Of a stretch of 64,000 bases of DNA, positions 36,280 through 49,170 are shown piece by piece. Made by a program: the position numbers and the translations under genes. Source of the stretch: Lophius americanus (Eukaryota; Chordata; Actinopteri; Lophiiformes; Lophiidae); assembly GCA_037951165.1 (NCBI GenBank), contig JBBDHG010000051.1, forward strand, positions 7,616,501-7,680,500. The letters are read 5' to 3'. The notes under the pieces were generated by a model. It did no database searches. It had not been told where the DNA came from and saw nothing but the letters and a program-made list of their open reading frames with translations. Within the stretch, counting starts at the first letter, position 1; every line of letters starts with the position of its first letter.

Positions 36280-36626
36280 GTGTAAGATTTGGTGGCATCT
36301 AGCGGGGTGGCCACCTCTGAGGAAATAGGATCGGAGTGCTTGTTCTGGTGCGGTCCGTCCAGTTCACCCGCTGAACTCAACTCCAAGGTCCACAGAGGTA
36401 TGGCACTCCGTTGCTTTTTTTTGTTCTAGATAATAAGTATGATCCTCCATTTGTGAAAACACAGTAAAAACTTGGCGGCCTCCATACGGTAGTCAGGCTT
36501 TTTCTAGACAAACATTCAAAAATAGATTTTTACTTTCAGTTGAAGGTTCACACAAAAAAGGCAGTTGTGAATATTATCCAACATTTATTCAAGGAGATAC
36601 AACTAATTAAACCCAGAATCTTACAC
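36280..36626. mobile_element. MITE-like element with short terminal inverted repeats
   Basis: GTGTAAGATT (36280-36289) and AATCTTACAC (36617-36626) are exact inverted termini about 347 bp apart. The interior carries GGTGGCATCTAGCGGGG and AAAACTTGGCGGCCTCCATA, phrases I recall from an abundant fish repeat. No coding capacity. The superfamily is uncertain and no clear target-site duplication was found. Confidence 0.65.
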
Positions 36627-37737
36627 ACCGAACATTTAAATTGAGTCGTTCTGTAGTTAATGGAAATACTTGTTAATGGTTATTCTATTTTTGGACTCAT
36701 TCATACATTAATTAAATTCTGCTACAGTCTTTTGGAGGATTAAAACTTTTTATCTTGTCCATGCCAAACCTGGAGAAGCTATGTTGTCATCCTCGTCTCA
36801 TCCACAGACCGCTCCTGATAACGACAGACACAGTCATAACAGCGCCTCATTGTTAGCGCGGCATTTCAGGAGGAAGTAGAAGCTAAACACTGGGAGATTC
36901 TCCATTGTTCGAATGAAAGCTGACGGAGCCTCATGTCCTTTCACTACTGGTCTGTTTAGTGTTTCCAATTTCCGTGCATTGAAACACGGCGCGGAGGAAA
37001 GTGTGCCGATGGGTCAGTGATAAAAATCTGGGTGTCATCCTCAGGGAGAAGCGGTCATAAATAGATGGGCAGATTATTGTTGACGGCTAAACAAGGTTTG
37101 GTGTGTGCTTGGCGAGGGCAACCCCTGACTCTCCTCCCACCTCCACCAGATAGATACTCAAGGCCGTTCTCTAACTCCCATAGAACAGCTGATCAAATGT
37201 GGCGAATGCGAATCACGAGAGGCCTCCAGCTTAATCGGGCCGGAGAATGTAAGAAATGCAGCAGCACTGAGAGGAGCCGTTTCTGGAGGTGGGGGCGGGG
37301 GCTCGTGATGGGAGCAAAGGGAATTGCAGCTTTACTTACTATGGGCTTTCACTAGTAAGAAAAAGGGAAGTTTATCACTTGACATACTAAACACCCACCT
37401 CACTTCCTGTTCCGGCCCTTTCATCTTGATTAATGCACCAGCACTCTTGGCAGGCAGGAAATTAGGATTTTGTTTAATATGACCCTCAGTTGTCCTACTG
37501 TTTTTCCGGGCCTCCCAGGCTAACTGGAGGACTGCCAAGGCTTGATGTGAGACATTTCAGCAGCCTCACTTTATAAATATTTGTGCTAGGAAAATTCTCC
37601 TCTGTTGGAATCAAAGTTTTTAAATTGCTTTCCAATGCAGTGCCACCGAAACCTAATCACTCAAAAGTGTGGAGAATCGTGAAAGTATGGAAGAAGATTA
37701 GGGTCACTTATGGTTATCTGAACATTTTTGTGGGAAT
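36627..37737. other. Intron, no feature recognised
   Basis: No exon or repeat family is recognised. ORF 37065-37355 has no known features. Confidence 0.4.
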
Positions 37738-38335
37738 TCCCACTTTATTCTAAGAATTCTGACTTTATTCTAAGAATTCTGACTTTATTCTCAGAAATCT
37801 GATCTCTAAGAATCAGAACTAGAATCTGCTTTATTGTCATTATACAATGTATAAATAAATTATGTGTGGCATCTCTCCTAATGGATTACAAAATATAGAT
37901 ATAGATGTATAGAGAGTATAAACAATATAAATAAAACCAAAACCAGAATGAGCAGCAGAGTTATAAAAACTGAATAGAAAAAACTTTTTATTTATAAAAA
38001 TACGTTACTAAATGTGCAAAGTCTGAGCGCAAAAATTATGGTTCAAATTTATAATCAGAATTCTCAGAATTCTGACTTTAAAGTCGTAATTCTGACTTCT
38101 ACTCTCAGAATCCTTACTTTAACCTCGGAATTCTGACTTTAAATTCGGAATTCAAAAAAGGGTATTAGTAAATAGGTAGCCCAAATCTAAGAATACAGTC
38201 AGAATACTAAGTTTAAAGTCATAATACTGCTGAAAAAATTCAGAATTCTGAGATGAAAGTAAGACTTCTGTGTTAAAATTCAGAATTTCAAGAATAAAAT
38301 TCTTGAAATTCTTCCAGAAATGTAATATAAGCCAT
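37738..38335. repeat. AT-rich minisatellite with nested insertion
   Basis: Degenerate units of about 22 bp (CTAAGAATTCTGACTTTATT) occur at 37738-37810 and resume at 38055-38330. Between them, 37810-38040 holds a different sequence starting AGAACTAGAATCTGCTTTATTG, a fish dispersed-repeat phrase. An element may therefore have inserted into the array. Confidence 0.7.
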
Positions 38336-39577
38336 TATTTTGAGTTAATATTTCCAAAAGGAGAGTTTTTTCTTGTCTCAGTGGATCACTGCAGACAAGC
38401 TTTTCATCAGTTTCTCATCTGACTTGTTTTTGGATAATATCCTCTTTATATTTGTCCCATGATCTAGGCTTGGCATTCTGCCATATGGAAGGGTAGACAC
38501 TTCACAACAGTCTTTGAGTTTTCCATGCGCTCTGCTGATAGCTCCGTTTTCTGAGTCTTTATTATGGGCTCCTAGAAGGCATTATCAAGCAAAGACTCAT
38601 TAAGGGGAAGCCATAAAGGAGTCAAGGGCCAGCCTGTGTTGTCCTGAGTGGCCAAAGAAAGTCAATTACCAAAATGAGCTGCTGTTTACACAATACTTGG
38701 GATTACACAGAGCACTGTAAAGGGATGGACACATTTCCATGAGAAGAAATAGAGACGTTTCCACTCACTTTGAAGCTCTTGCAAACAGATGAGGTTTTAG
38801 GGCCTCTTTAGACCGTCTTGTTTTAAGCATAAAGTACCATTATTTACTTCCTGCAGAGGCGCTGGGTGTGGTGATGGCTGACCGCAGTGACTTTTGACCT
38901 CACAGCTCTCAGCCTGTCGGACTAAAACACAAAGCTTTATGGGTTCAGCCGAGACAATGAAATGGACCACACAGAGTTCATGTTCCCTGTGGGGGTCAGG
39001 GTTAATCAATTCCAAACTATAAATCGTAAACTTCATATAGCCTATCGTCTGAAGTGCATGTGATCCCTTTTCCCATCTGTTTGAAATCATGCACAGAATA
39101 ATTCATGAGACATTTTGCACATCTGTGCTGCTGGTAGTCTAAAATGGCAATAACTGGAAAAGGAGCACCGTCATATATTCCTCACACGATATCACAGTAT
39201 TCACATATCCATTCCCTGGATGGTTATGATCTGGTTGTGATGCAGGGGGGGGGCTGTATTTCTGTCTCTTGATCAGTTATCTCCTGGAAGCATGTATAAA
39301 TGTTGGAATGATCCACTGGCATCTCCAACATTAGAGAACATTTGATTTTTCTCAATCCAATAACAAAGCCATGGCAATCCCAGCACTTGTGCGTTTAGTT
39401 TATGTTGATGGGGATCTAGAAACTATTCAGAGCGTGCTGATCTTCACCAGTGTTGTTGTCGTTCACCAGACAAATCAAAAAAATAGTTTCCTGATAGTTG
39501 CAGAGGACAAAACAGGTAACAATTTTTCATCAGCAGAGCTGACAGAGGAAATGTTTGTTCTCTTTTGTTTCATTAGC
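38336..39577. other. Intron, no feature recognised
   Basis: No exon or repeat family is recognised. A run of ten G lies at 39245-39254. Confidence 0.35.
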
Positions 39578-40632
39578 TGGGTTCACATGGACAATTTTCT
39601 TCTGTCAGCATGAAATCATTATGAAAGAAGATTTCTGTTTACATGAGCAGTGATCTAATCAGAAATGGTGTCTACATGCGTGGACACATCAGTCGGAACA
39701 ACAGCGAACAGCTGAGTGACGAGCGCAAAAGTCACCAATAGATGGTTGGAGTCTATCATGTGATCAGGGCAGTTTTCTCTCCTATTGTGATGCTTTTAAT
39801 GGAGAAAGAGATTGATAAGAACTCAAGTTTACTGCTATAGCCCAGTGGAGACGCGAGGAAGGGAAGGAGTGGGAGAGGAGAAGGCGACATCAAGGTTTTG
39901 TCAGTACCTTAAAGTGGTTTTCTTTGAGTTTGCTAGCGGCATGCATCATTACGCCACTAGCAAACATTAAGTTATTAATGAGGCCGTGATGTGTGAACGG
40001 AACAGAGATATTAGGTTTACATCAGCATCATCCGACATAACGTAAAAGCAGAATCTGCTCATCACACACATTTATTCTGAGAAGAAAATGGATCTGCCGA
40101 TGGTAAAGAGATTTTCACACTGGTCTCCATCCTCTTCATATATTGTTGCATAAAACGTGAAGTTGGTGGTTCTGATCCACTTTTGTTGTCGTGGGATTTA
40201 TCTTTATAATCAGAATCTTCAAACTTTTCCAGGGCTTTTAATTTGTTCATAGTGTCGATTCATCACGGCTCCTGAAGGCCTTTATTGCTAATGTTTATGG
40301 AGTTCATCATTTCCTACTTTCCGACTTAATTTCATGGTTTTCTTGGAGTTTTCATGAAAAATAAACCCTCTGCTGTGGTTTAGATCTTAAATACCGGCAT
40401 TGTGTACGTGAGGAACGCCACCAGCCGCACGCTCAGCAGGGATTATTCCTTTCCGCCGTTTACATAGAGGGGTTGCCTTTCCGATCCTTTTTCCAAAAGA
40501 ACTTTGACTACCTCCCTGCAAAGGCATGAATTTTCTGTCGAAAGAGGTGTTTACATGCGGTATTTTATTTCTGATTTGGATTTTCTCACGGTTTTATTCG
40601 GAATAAGGGAGTCCGGGTTAACCCACCTAATG
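39578..40632 (+). mobile_element. MITE-like element H, near full-length
   Basis: Left end AGCTGGGTTCACATGGACAA; right end, in reverse complement, GGTGGGTTAACCCGGACTCC then CTTATTCC. These form imperfect inverted termini about 1,055 bp apart. The interior has several 'tttacatg/catgtaaa' phrases and no long ORF. 11789-12345 is a partial second copy in the opposite orientation. Probably a non-autonomous DNA transposon; superfamily not determined. Confidence 0.6.
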
Positions 40633-41760
40633 TGAGGATGAGATGAATTCTTCTATTACTGCTTATTGTTTGATATTGGCATAAGGTTAAAAGAAGGCTG
40701 TATATTTAGATGTTGAGGAAAGTCAAAAAATGGGCAAGAATCCATGTCCGTTCCCAGGTCCACCTCGAAATTTAATAAACTTTCCTTTGGCCAGTGATGA
40801 ACCGCTACACAAAAGTGAATCCACATCAGAACCTTCTGACAAACAAAGTGATCACATAACCTCCTCCAGCTCTCATTGGAGAATTCTGTGGCGGTATAGA
40901 TGTCACATATTTGTGACGGTACATATATGTCTCTTCTTACTGTACTGTATACTGTATTCAAGCAACATATGTGAGCTCCAACAGATCTGTTTAAAGAAAT
41001 GCAGTCATGGTAACCGCTTTAAATAAAGCAGAGCAGGCCTTCTGTACAGCTATTTCATTTTCCACAGTGTGCAAGGAACAGGTCCTGATGACACACGTTC
41101 ATGACAGTTACATTATCAGAGCTATTCTTGTCCAAGGTTTCAGCAGCTTCCAGACTGACTGTCTACACCACCAGTTACGTGAATCAGGAGTTACTGCAGA
41201 CTGCATTATCAATATTGGGTATATACTGTAGTGTACTCACCAGCTTTCAAACCTCAGCAACATAAATCAAGTTCATCCAATTTATCATAATTTCATTTCC
41301 ATACTCGGTCAGGTTTTTCTTCTAATAAAACTTTATTTACTATATTTCATGATTCAGAGGGGACTTGATGGCCGCACCTGAAAAACTATAGAAAGTCCAT
41401 TTTTAGTTGCTGCACCAGCTAGCACTCAGTGCTGGCAAATACAGAACACAGAAAATATCAGCTTAAAAGAGTAAAATTATAAAGAGAGCTCCAAGATAAT
41501 TATAGTGAATTTATTTAGTATAGCATTTCTCAAAAAAATAATTTCACAAAGGGCTTAACATTAGGAGAGAACAATCCATAAACACATGGGACCAATAAAA
41601 CAAGGTGAAGTAGAATATACAAAATGAAACAGTACATGACAGTAAAAAAAACTCCTGAAGGAATTCCAGCAAGATGGAAAATGAGAAAATAACAGGCCTG
41701 AGCATCTGTGTGTCATGATCCAGTCTGCAAACACACACTCCAAGCATCGCTTCCACACAT
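40633..41760. other. Intron, no feature recognised
   Basis: No exon, RNA gene or repeat is recognised. Confidence 0.35.
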
Positions 41761-42205
41761 TTTCCCTTATCGAGATTTTGCTGCTTGTTTTAAAGGCCTT
41801 AAATGGGATGGGCACCGTCTCATAACCAAACCTTTGCACCGGCACTCTCCGGTCAGAGCACTGTATTCTACCCACCAGATGCCTGGTAAAAATCCCGACC
41901 CAGAGGTGAGTGGGTTTCAGCATCAGCAGGCCGAAGCCTGTGGAAGAGTCAACCAATGCACACCAGAACAGCAGAGCTTGAAATTTATTTTCTGGCTTTT
42001 AATTTGAGCTTTATTTAATTCTGCTGATTTTAAATACCCTTTTTTCTTTTATCCTTTTAACGTGCTGGATTTGTAACTGATTATCTGTCTTTTATTCTTG
42101 TAAAGTCTTTCTTTTTTTGTCGATCGTATCTGTTCAGCACTTTGATCAAGCCGTTTTGATTGTTTTAAAAGTTCTATATAAATAAACTTTGTCTTGACTA
42201 TGATC
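41761..42205 (+). mobile_element. LINE (L2/CR1-like) 3' end
   Basis: Translation near 41765-42000 gives a degraded ORF2 C-terminus ('ACFKGLKWDGHRLITKPL', then 'HSPVRALYS'). It resembles the 'LKALHGLAPSYL...SRALRSSD' tail of fish L2-like LINEs. The 3' UTR ends with TTCAGCACTTTGATC and AGTTCTATATAAATAAACTT, the usual ending of such elements. It is 5' truncated. Confidence 0.75.
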
Positions 42206-45164
42206 TTTCCCACAATCATTACTTCCGCCACAATTTTTAATCTGGAGGAGGATTATTATTTATATTCTAATAAAGATTAAAGACTTTCATGGATGCTGTC
42301 AATCATCTCAGGCTTTGGTTTTACCACACCGGCTTATATGGTCATTTGTGGCCAACAGTACAGGAAGGCTAATCACTTCAGATTCCCTGAGGTCACACTA
42401 AAAGGGATTTGTTCAAGGCTGGGGTGGCGATTAGGAGAAAGAAATTCAACTTTAAACCAGAGATACTCCTCTCTCATGAACCGTGTTACATAGCTGGCAT
42501 TCCGGACATGGAGGGTCAGATAAACAGATAACTCCATACATGTACTCCATAGACTCAAAATGTTTCCAAGCTGCTCTCTTATTACGCTCTCTGCCAAAGT
42601 AGTTCATTGTGAGTCAGATCACAAGAGATTCTATGAAGGTCAGATCTATTCTGTCTTTGGTATCGTCTTTGGGCCTGCCACTAAAGGTAATTTCCAGAAT
42701 TCTTTCATCTCTCCTTCATTTTCTTGGATGCCTGTTTTTTTGACCAACACTTCTGAGCCCAGCTATTCCACAGACGACATAAAGTTTAAAAATACAGGAT
42801 TATTTGGCCTTTTTTTTGTTTGAAAACTACTGAAACTATTAAATCATTGATTTAATTGTCATCACTCACCTTGTGAGTGAATAATGGAAAACAAAAAGAC
42901 AGCTCCTTTACCACGTCGGTCTTCTAAAAGGAGGCAAAACACTTCTGCTTTCAGATTCACCCCAAGTGGATGAAAACGTCCTATTTCCGTGTCGGTGATG
43001 TTAAAAATTAACAATGGCGCTGTTCTCTACGACGCATGGGTTCTCAGAAATGCTCCATACATAAGAGTGACAATGGGGGAGGCATGCACTTTTTTGCAAG
43101 TAGCCTTCAGTGGCATAGGTAAAGCTCTACTACCTACAGCAAAGCTTAATTATCCAACAGGGCTCATACCTGTATTATCTTGGATGACGTTTATGGGATA
43201 TAATGTCGGGGTGTGGAGAGATGAGTGGGGTACGATAGCTGTGAGTATAAGTGCTAGAGAGACATACAGGCAGAGTATGTACTATTACCTTGTTTGAAAC
43301 TGCTTCCAGCATGTTGTGTGGAACCCAGTACACCCAACTCTCCACCCCCCCGTCCCGCTAAACCTAATTGGTTCATTTCCAAGGTACAAGGGCAGGGCAG
43401 TGCTGAAAGCTTTGATCATAGGGACCACACTGGGGTTGATGTGTCTCCACCCGAGTGCTTTTGTAGTGGTTGTTTCTGGCAAGGGATTGAGCCCCATTAA
43501 ACCAACTGTCTGTCTGTCTGTTACCCCGGACTCCCTCCGGCTCTACATACCTGAATGTAAACCCTAATTACCTGGCAGTCACTACATTCCTGAAACAGGC
43601 CTACGCAACACACTCACACACGTCCTCTGTATTTTCAGATGCTCCTTTACAAAAGCAGCACTTTGAGCACCTTTGAGGGTGTGGTTTTGTGGTTGTCATA
43701 TTATACGCTATTAAAAAATATTTAATAGTCCCATCACTATCCAACCCAAATGTTGGAAGTGGCGAGTTGTACGGTCATATATGACTCTGCCAGTGTTGGT
43801 TATGTGACCTATGGAACATAAGTAATATAAGAGAGGGAGAATAGTTGGATGATGGATGCTTAAGTAATCTAAAAAAAAGTACCCTGTCAGCAAGGTCAGG
43901 GCGCGGTCCTGCCTGTCAGACACTTTCTTATTTGTAGCTCTTTCTTTCATAGATTCTTTTAATTTCATTCCAATTCCATATCTGGAAAAAACACTCAGGG
44001 AGCGCAAACTTCCGCCCAGGGTGTGAAATGTGAGTGTGAGTGTGGAATGTAGAATCAGGAAAGGTGTCACTCTTAGTTTTTATCTTCTTTGCCGTGAGTT
44101 GCCCTCTCACTGGTAGGTCTAGCTGATCCTGGCAGTATTGTCCAAACGGGCCGCACCAGCCAGTCAAGCTCATTGTTAGTGGATCATTCTAGACGTGCTC
44201 AGTGTGAACCGCAGGAGTTCATCCCACTAATTGCTGCTGTTTGAACTCCGTACATGTTCGGGTTAATTGCTCTATTCATTAAATGTGGACTGCTTGCCAC
44301 AGTACTTTGTACAATAGGGACTGTGTGGACTCCACTGGTACTGCTAAAGCTCTGCTAAAACTCTTCTTTGACTTCTGAAACAAATCTTACATCATTAAAT
44401 TTTCTGTAAGGATTGGAGTTCTGGGGCTTATGTGGAAAAAAGTGTGGGCAAGGTTGTTTGTATTTGGGTTAACCATGTCCCACATATTTTAATTCAGCTA
44501 TTCTAAGCCTTCCCAAAAACAAAGTGATCTCAAGAGACAATGAATTATAATGTGACATTGTGAGGTAACAAAGCCTGGAGCAAAGATTTGACAGTCAACG
44601 GACTGTCCTTTTATTGAGGCCACTCTTCCACATATGCTCTATTGAAATGGCCCGATTAGTCCCATGTCAATGAGCTCAGATCAGAATCTCAATGAGTAAG
44701 CCTCTTCCAGAATGGCAGCTCTGCCATTCTGGATTGACTGGGCCAGCCTCCATGAGCAGGCCCTTACTGTGGAGTTTGTGTCTGGGTGGATGGATCGCCA
44801 ACGCTCGTTCACAGAAGCCTACAGGAGCGTCTTAAGTTCTGCCTGTAGCAGCTGGAGCCTTACTTAGAAAGGAAGCAAAGCGAGGGTTAGAGGGATGATG
44901 GGGGGAAGGCTGAATGGTCATGGGCTTCACGGGGGTAGTTCAAGTAAGAGATGGCGGGGATGCCCAGTCGTAGTTGTGGACAGAGAAATGGTCCACCACG
45001 AGGATTGTAGTGGGGATAATGGTAGCCATCAGGTTGGTGGGTCACCACAACCACTCCTCACCTCCTAAAGATCAGTCCCAGCATGTACCTCTCCTTAGTG
45101 TGACCTCCTGAATGTAGCCATGTGGTTCCAACATTCTTTCATAGTGAAAGTATTTATAGTCATG
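42206..45164. other. Intron, no gene seen
   Basis: No exon is recognised. ORFs at 42989-43297 and 43711-44070 match nothing I know. A perfect hairpin lies at 44706-44733 (separate entry). Confidence 0.4.
44706..44733. repeat. Perfect short hairpin
   Basis: TCCAGAATGGCAG, spacer CT, CTGCCATTCTGGA: 13-bp exact arms with a 2-bp centre, effectively a palindrome. Confidence 0.8.
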
Positions 45165-45400
45165 TTTTCGCATGAAAGGTGACTCTGGCGCAGCTTTGGG
45201 ATGAATGTTGATGGACGATGACATCAACAAAGCAGGAATTCTGATCTAACGGTTGAGACTGAGGCCACAATGCAAAAAATCTGACCTGTGTCTGATTTAG
45301 GACCACATATGGAAGTGGCACAAGTCTCAACTTGAAATTATCTGATTCCATGTGGTTTGTGCTGTTCACGCTGCCATGAAAGATTCTCACGTGAGCAATA
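45165..45400 (-). repeat. Dispersed repeat D, copy 1 (inverted)
   Basis: The minus-strand reading gives CATGGCAGCGTGAACAGC, CAAACCACATGGAATCAGA, CCACTTCCATATGTGGTCC, and AATCAGACACAGGTC. These align with 62085-62200. Element type unknown. Confidence 0.65.
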
Positions 45401-45846
45401 AAACCAAACCAGGGCCATATTTTTCCTGCAGTTTGGAAGTATCCACAAACGCAGAATAAGGGGCTGTTGTTTCGGAACTATCTATGGTAATTAATCTTGT
45501 GGGAGTAGCCCATGCAGTTAAAGATTACTCTGTTGTGGTTCTGGACCCTCCCCCAAGATATAGCTGGAAGAACTCGAGGAAGAACTCTGTGTTGTCATTT
45601 GGGTGTTTGTCCACCTCTGCAATCTCTCAAACGTCTTCCCTGTGAGTTTATCCATGGATTTTAACGGAGGCTGTTGCTCTTTAGGATGCTCCCGGAGCGA
45701 TCTAAGGCCGTGCCTCAGCTCAAGAGATGCTGATGCTGCTGCTTCATCTGCTGAAGGTGAACCACAAAACCACCATTTCTGTATCAGCAGATCTCTCAAC
45801 CGCGGCCGTGCCAAACATCTGTTTACTTTAATAGCAAATCTTAGAT

Positions 45847-45872
45847 ATGTGTGTGTGTGTGTGTGTGTGTGT
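45847..45872. repeat. (TG)n microsatellite
   Basis: Thirteen TG units in an otherwise ordinary intron. Confidence 0.9.
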
Positions 45873-46152
45873 AGTGTCTTCACTGGTTCCACAACATTTT
45901 TTAACATGTTGTTTTTGGCCTTTGAGGCCCTTGGCAACAACAGTTGAGGATCATTCCAACCTATGTTTAGTCCTAGAATTCACAAAACGTAGTCAAGTAG
46001 AATCTGAACTTGGTTTGAATATGTGGAAACAATTAATTAGAATAATCAGCTTAATTAGGTTTTGGCTCTTTTGGAAAACTTGTTTTTGTTGCAGCTTGCC
46101 TTCAGTAACCTTCACTTATACTGGCTATAGTGGATATAGCCTATATAAATAA

Positions 46153-46157
<5 letters not shown>
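45873..46157. other. Intron, no feature recognised
   Basis: Short unique stretch between microsatellites. Confidence 0.35.

Positions 46158-46227
<70 letters not shown>
46158..46227. repeat. Compound (TA)n(GA)n microsatellite
   Basis: About 43 bp of TA directly followed by 27 bp of GA. Likely length-variable. Confidence 0.9.
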
Positions 46228-48304
46228 AATTTGCTCATTTTGAATATTTGTGTTTCTCTTTGGGCCAGATTTCCCCTCTTTCGTGACAGCAGACTGAAAA
46301 TCTGCTCCCAACATGCAGCGGGCATGGCCTTTGGTGCAGTTAATCCGATAAATCACCTCTCCACTATGAATCCACGTAGCGCAGAGCTGAAGTTAAACAC
46401 AAAAAGCCAAACAATGAACTGTCACACTGACAGCTCATCATCCAGGCCTGAGAAGAATTTTCTCAGGCTCCACCAAACAACTCCACCCAGTTTCACGTCT
46501 GAGGCCAACAGAGGGGAAGAGATGAAGGTGGACAGCCAGACAAACATGTGTTTTCAGACGGATAGAAAGAAAAGAGAGAAAGAAAATAGAAGAAGGTTTC
46601 ATCTCCTTGTATAGTCATTAATAAAACACTACAGTAGCACTAACATAACCACATGATTCCATTGATATACTTATGATGACCGGGAGTTATCTACGTGCAG
46701 AAGTTTATATTTGTGGTTAAAGGTTGAATTAATCCAGTAACAGTTGGATCTTTATTCTGTTCACACATCATGTCAGGATGATCGCTGAGGTTGGACTCAA
46801 GGAGTGAAGTGTTTGACAATAAAGAAAGTAAAGTACAAATTGAACACTTCGAACATGAATTTGGCCTTTTAAAGATGCGTCACCTGATTTATAACCGTTT
46901 CCTGTGATGGAAATGCAGCGTGGTTTTAGTTTTTTGTCCAGTTCTTTTTGGCCTTTGTCCTTTTCTTTTTCTTTTTTTTCAGATCTCCATATGACAGCAA
47001 GTTTGACCACTCAGGAAATGTATATCATGCTTAACAGCATGTGAACGCTTGGCATTAAGCGTCTCCCAGGCCAAGTGCATTATGATATGAGTCTTTGTTG
47101 TGGTCGCTTAGCAGGATCCCCCCCACCCATTTTCACCCATAAGGACAACGCTGTCAGTCCAGAACAAAGAGCTGCAGGTCTCTCCTTCTCCTCCTTCCAA
47201 CCCTGCAGCTGTGAACGTTGTGTCACTCCACTTATTGAAAAGTTACTCGTTTGCTCATTTACACTGTTTTAACGGGATCCCACCAACCCCCAGGACGAAC
47301 AGTGACCTCACCTCAGCCAGACTGGGTCAAGACCAAATGCCTCAGGAAGCAGTCAGATACTCAAATACACAAGAATAGCTGCATCAGAGAGGTGCTGCAA
47401 ATACTTCACTGAAGATGGCGAAGGTCTTTCTGACTCCAGCAGCAGCCATTCACTGGCGTTTTTCGGAAGGAGACTACAATACGGCAGTGGAAGTTGAGGA
47501 GAGCGATTATGTGCAGGGAGGGTCTTCATTGACATGCAGGAATCCCACAGCAGAGCTTGTATCAATTGTTATGTAAAGTGACCATTCATATTTTGCAATC
47601 TGCTTGGAATGGAGGTTCTGGTTTGGATTTTGTGAGGAAACAAAAAGGACAAGAGGAAAGGAAGACATGTCTGAACGTTAGTTGTCACAGTTCTGCTCAT
47701 GTCTTTTCTTATTCTGTGAGTTCTATAAACCACCACCCACACACAGATGTAAACAGTTACTTGCTCCATTTAACCACTAAGAGCTGAATATTTGTGTAAG
47801 ACAACAGGGCTTAGTGCCTCCGCTCCAGCAGATGCATGTAGAGCCTCTTATTTCCTAAACATGTTTGTCTGAAAATCCTCTCACCATCTTTGTGATTCTT
47901 ATCCTTCCAAATCCCAGCACAGCACAGGAAGCGTGGGTGTTCTTATTGTTGATTAGCGCAAGGCCTCTCCTGTTGCCCTAATCAGGATATTGATAATGAA
48001 CCCTCTTCACTCAGGAAGAGGATGAGTGGGATTTTTTTTTCTTTCTGAAATGTTGCTCCAGCAGCCCTAATGGATGGATGGATGGATGGATGGATCGTAA
48101 GGTGGGGTGGGGTTGTGCTGTATACAGCATATATATCTTGATGTTTACTGTATTTTATCAATACCTAGACACCAAGTAGACAAACAGTCCAGTTGGTCAG
48201 GTGAAGCAACATTTATGCCATGACAGGTTTTTATGAGGTGTTGAACCTTTTTATGGATCTTTTGTGACTTCCTGAAAGAGCCTTCAGTTTTCTGCCTTCG
48301 CAAA
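46228..48304. other. Intron, no gene seen
   Basis: No exon is recognised. A (TGGA)n microsatellite lies at 48071-48095. The 127-codon ORF at 46231-46614 is compositionally unremarkable and has no known domain. Confidence 0.4.
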
Positions 48305-49170
48305 TAATGTGTCTCACTGCGTCTCTGTGGATTCTCAGAGCCTCACATGGGGCTGGGCGAGTTCTGTTAGCATTGGAGCTAACATTGCTAGTAGTACTTG
48401 GTCGACCGCCGCCATCATCTAAAGTGGGTCAAATGAAAGACTATTTGTACAGCATTCCTTTTTGTTCAGGTCTCACATCAAGGAAGGCATCTGTTGTTAT
48501 GCCTAGCCTGCTTATGTTAACATTGGATAGGACGTACGTACCCTCACTGCTCTGCTGAGACGGGTAATCAATCATTAACCAGCGGCGTATAGCGCCAAAC
48601 ACATGGTACTCAGCCCTGGAAATGGCACGTTCTGCTGTTAGCGTCATTTTATGTAAAATTAAGCCAAACTAATGTCTCCTGTCCGCAGTGATTACTCCTT
48701 TGTTGTCGTTTTACGCTGACTGTCTCTTGCGAGAGAGTGACATCATTGTTTTTGCAAGGCATACGGAACGAAGTGGAAGGCATCGATAAGGGAATAGTTA
48801 AGCAGAAAAGCAAGCGATGTCGATGGCTCAAACGGCTGAGAACCAGTCCGTTTCTCGATTCCCATCCCTTGTTTGGAGTAGTGATGTCACAATGTGGCCA
48901 TTGCTGCCCTTGTTCCGTTGATTCCTTCAATGTTTATTTAGTGACGGAGCTGGGGGCTCAGTTCCAAGATTTCCTTTGATTCTTATGATGTTCCTTTGGG
49001 AGTGTAGCTGGGTGCTCGGTGGGCTGAACAGAGATGCTGAAGTGAATGCGCAGGGTTAGTCTTGCCAATAGACTTAGAGGCTGGCAATACTTCAGACATT
49101 AATGGAGGAGTCTGCATGAATTTTTCCTAAACCTAGGGTACTGTTCTGTATTGGCTTCTGCATCTTGTTG
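48305..49170 (+). repeat. Dispersed repeat C, copy 1
   Basis: Shares GGAGTAGTGATGTCACAATG, TTGCTGCCCTTGTTC, GGAGCTGGGGGCTCAG and AGGCTGGCAATACTTCAGAC with 54935-55215. The GGAGCTGGGGGCTCAG region appears twice inside this copy (about 48945 and 49000). Its phrases are familiar from fish interspersed repeats, but I cannot assign a class. The left boundary is approximate. Confidence 0.55.

Noticed and set aside
46231..46614. 127-codon ORF after a microsatellite
   Set aside because: No family resemblance and no conserved features; length is within chance for a 64 kb AT-rich window.
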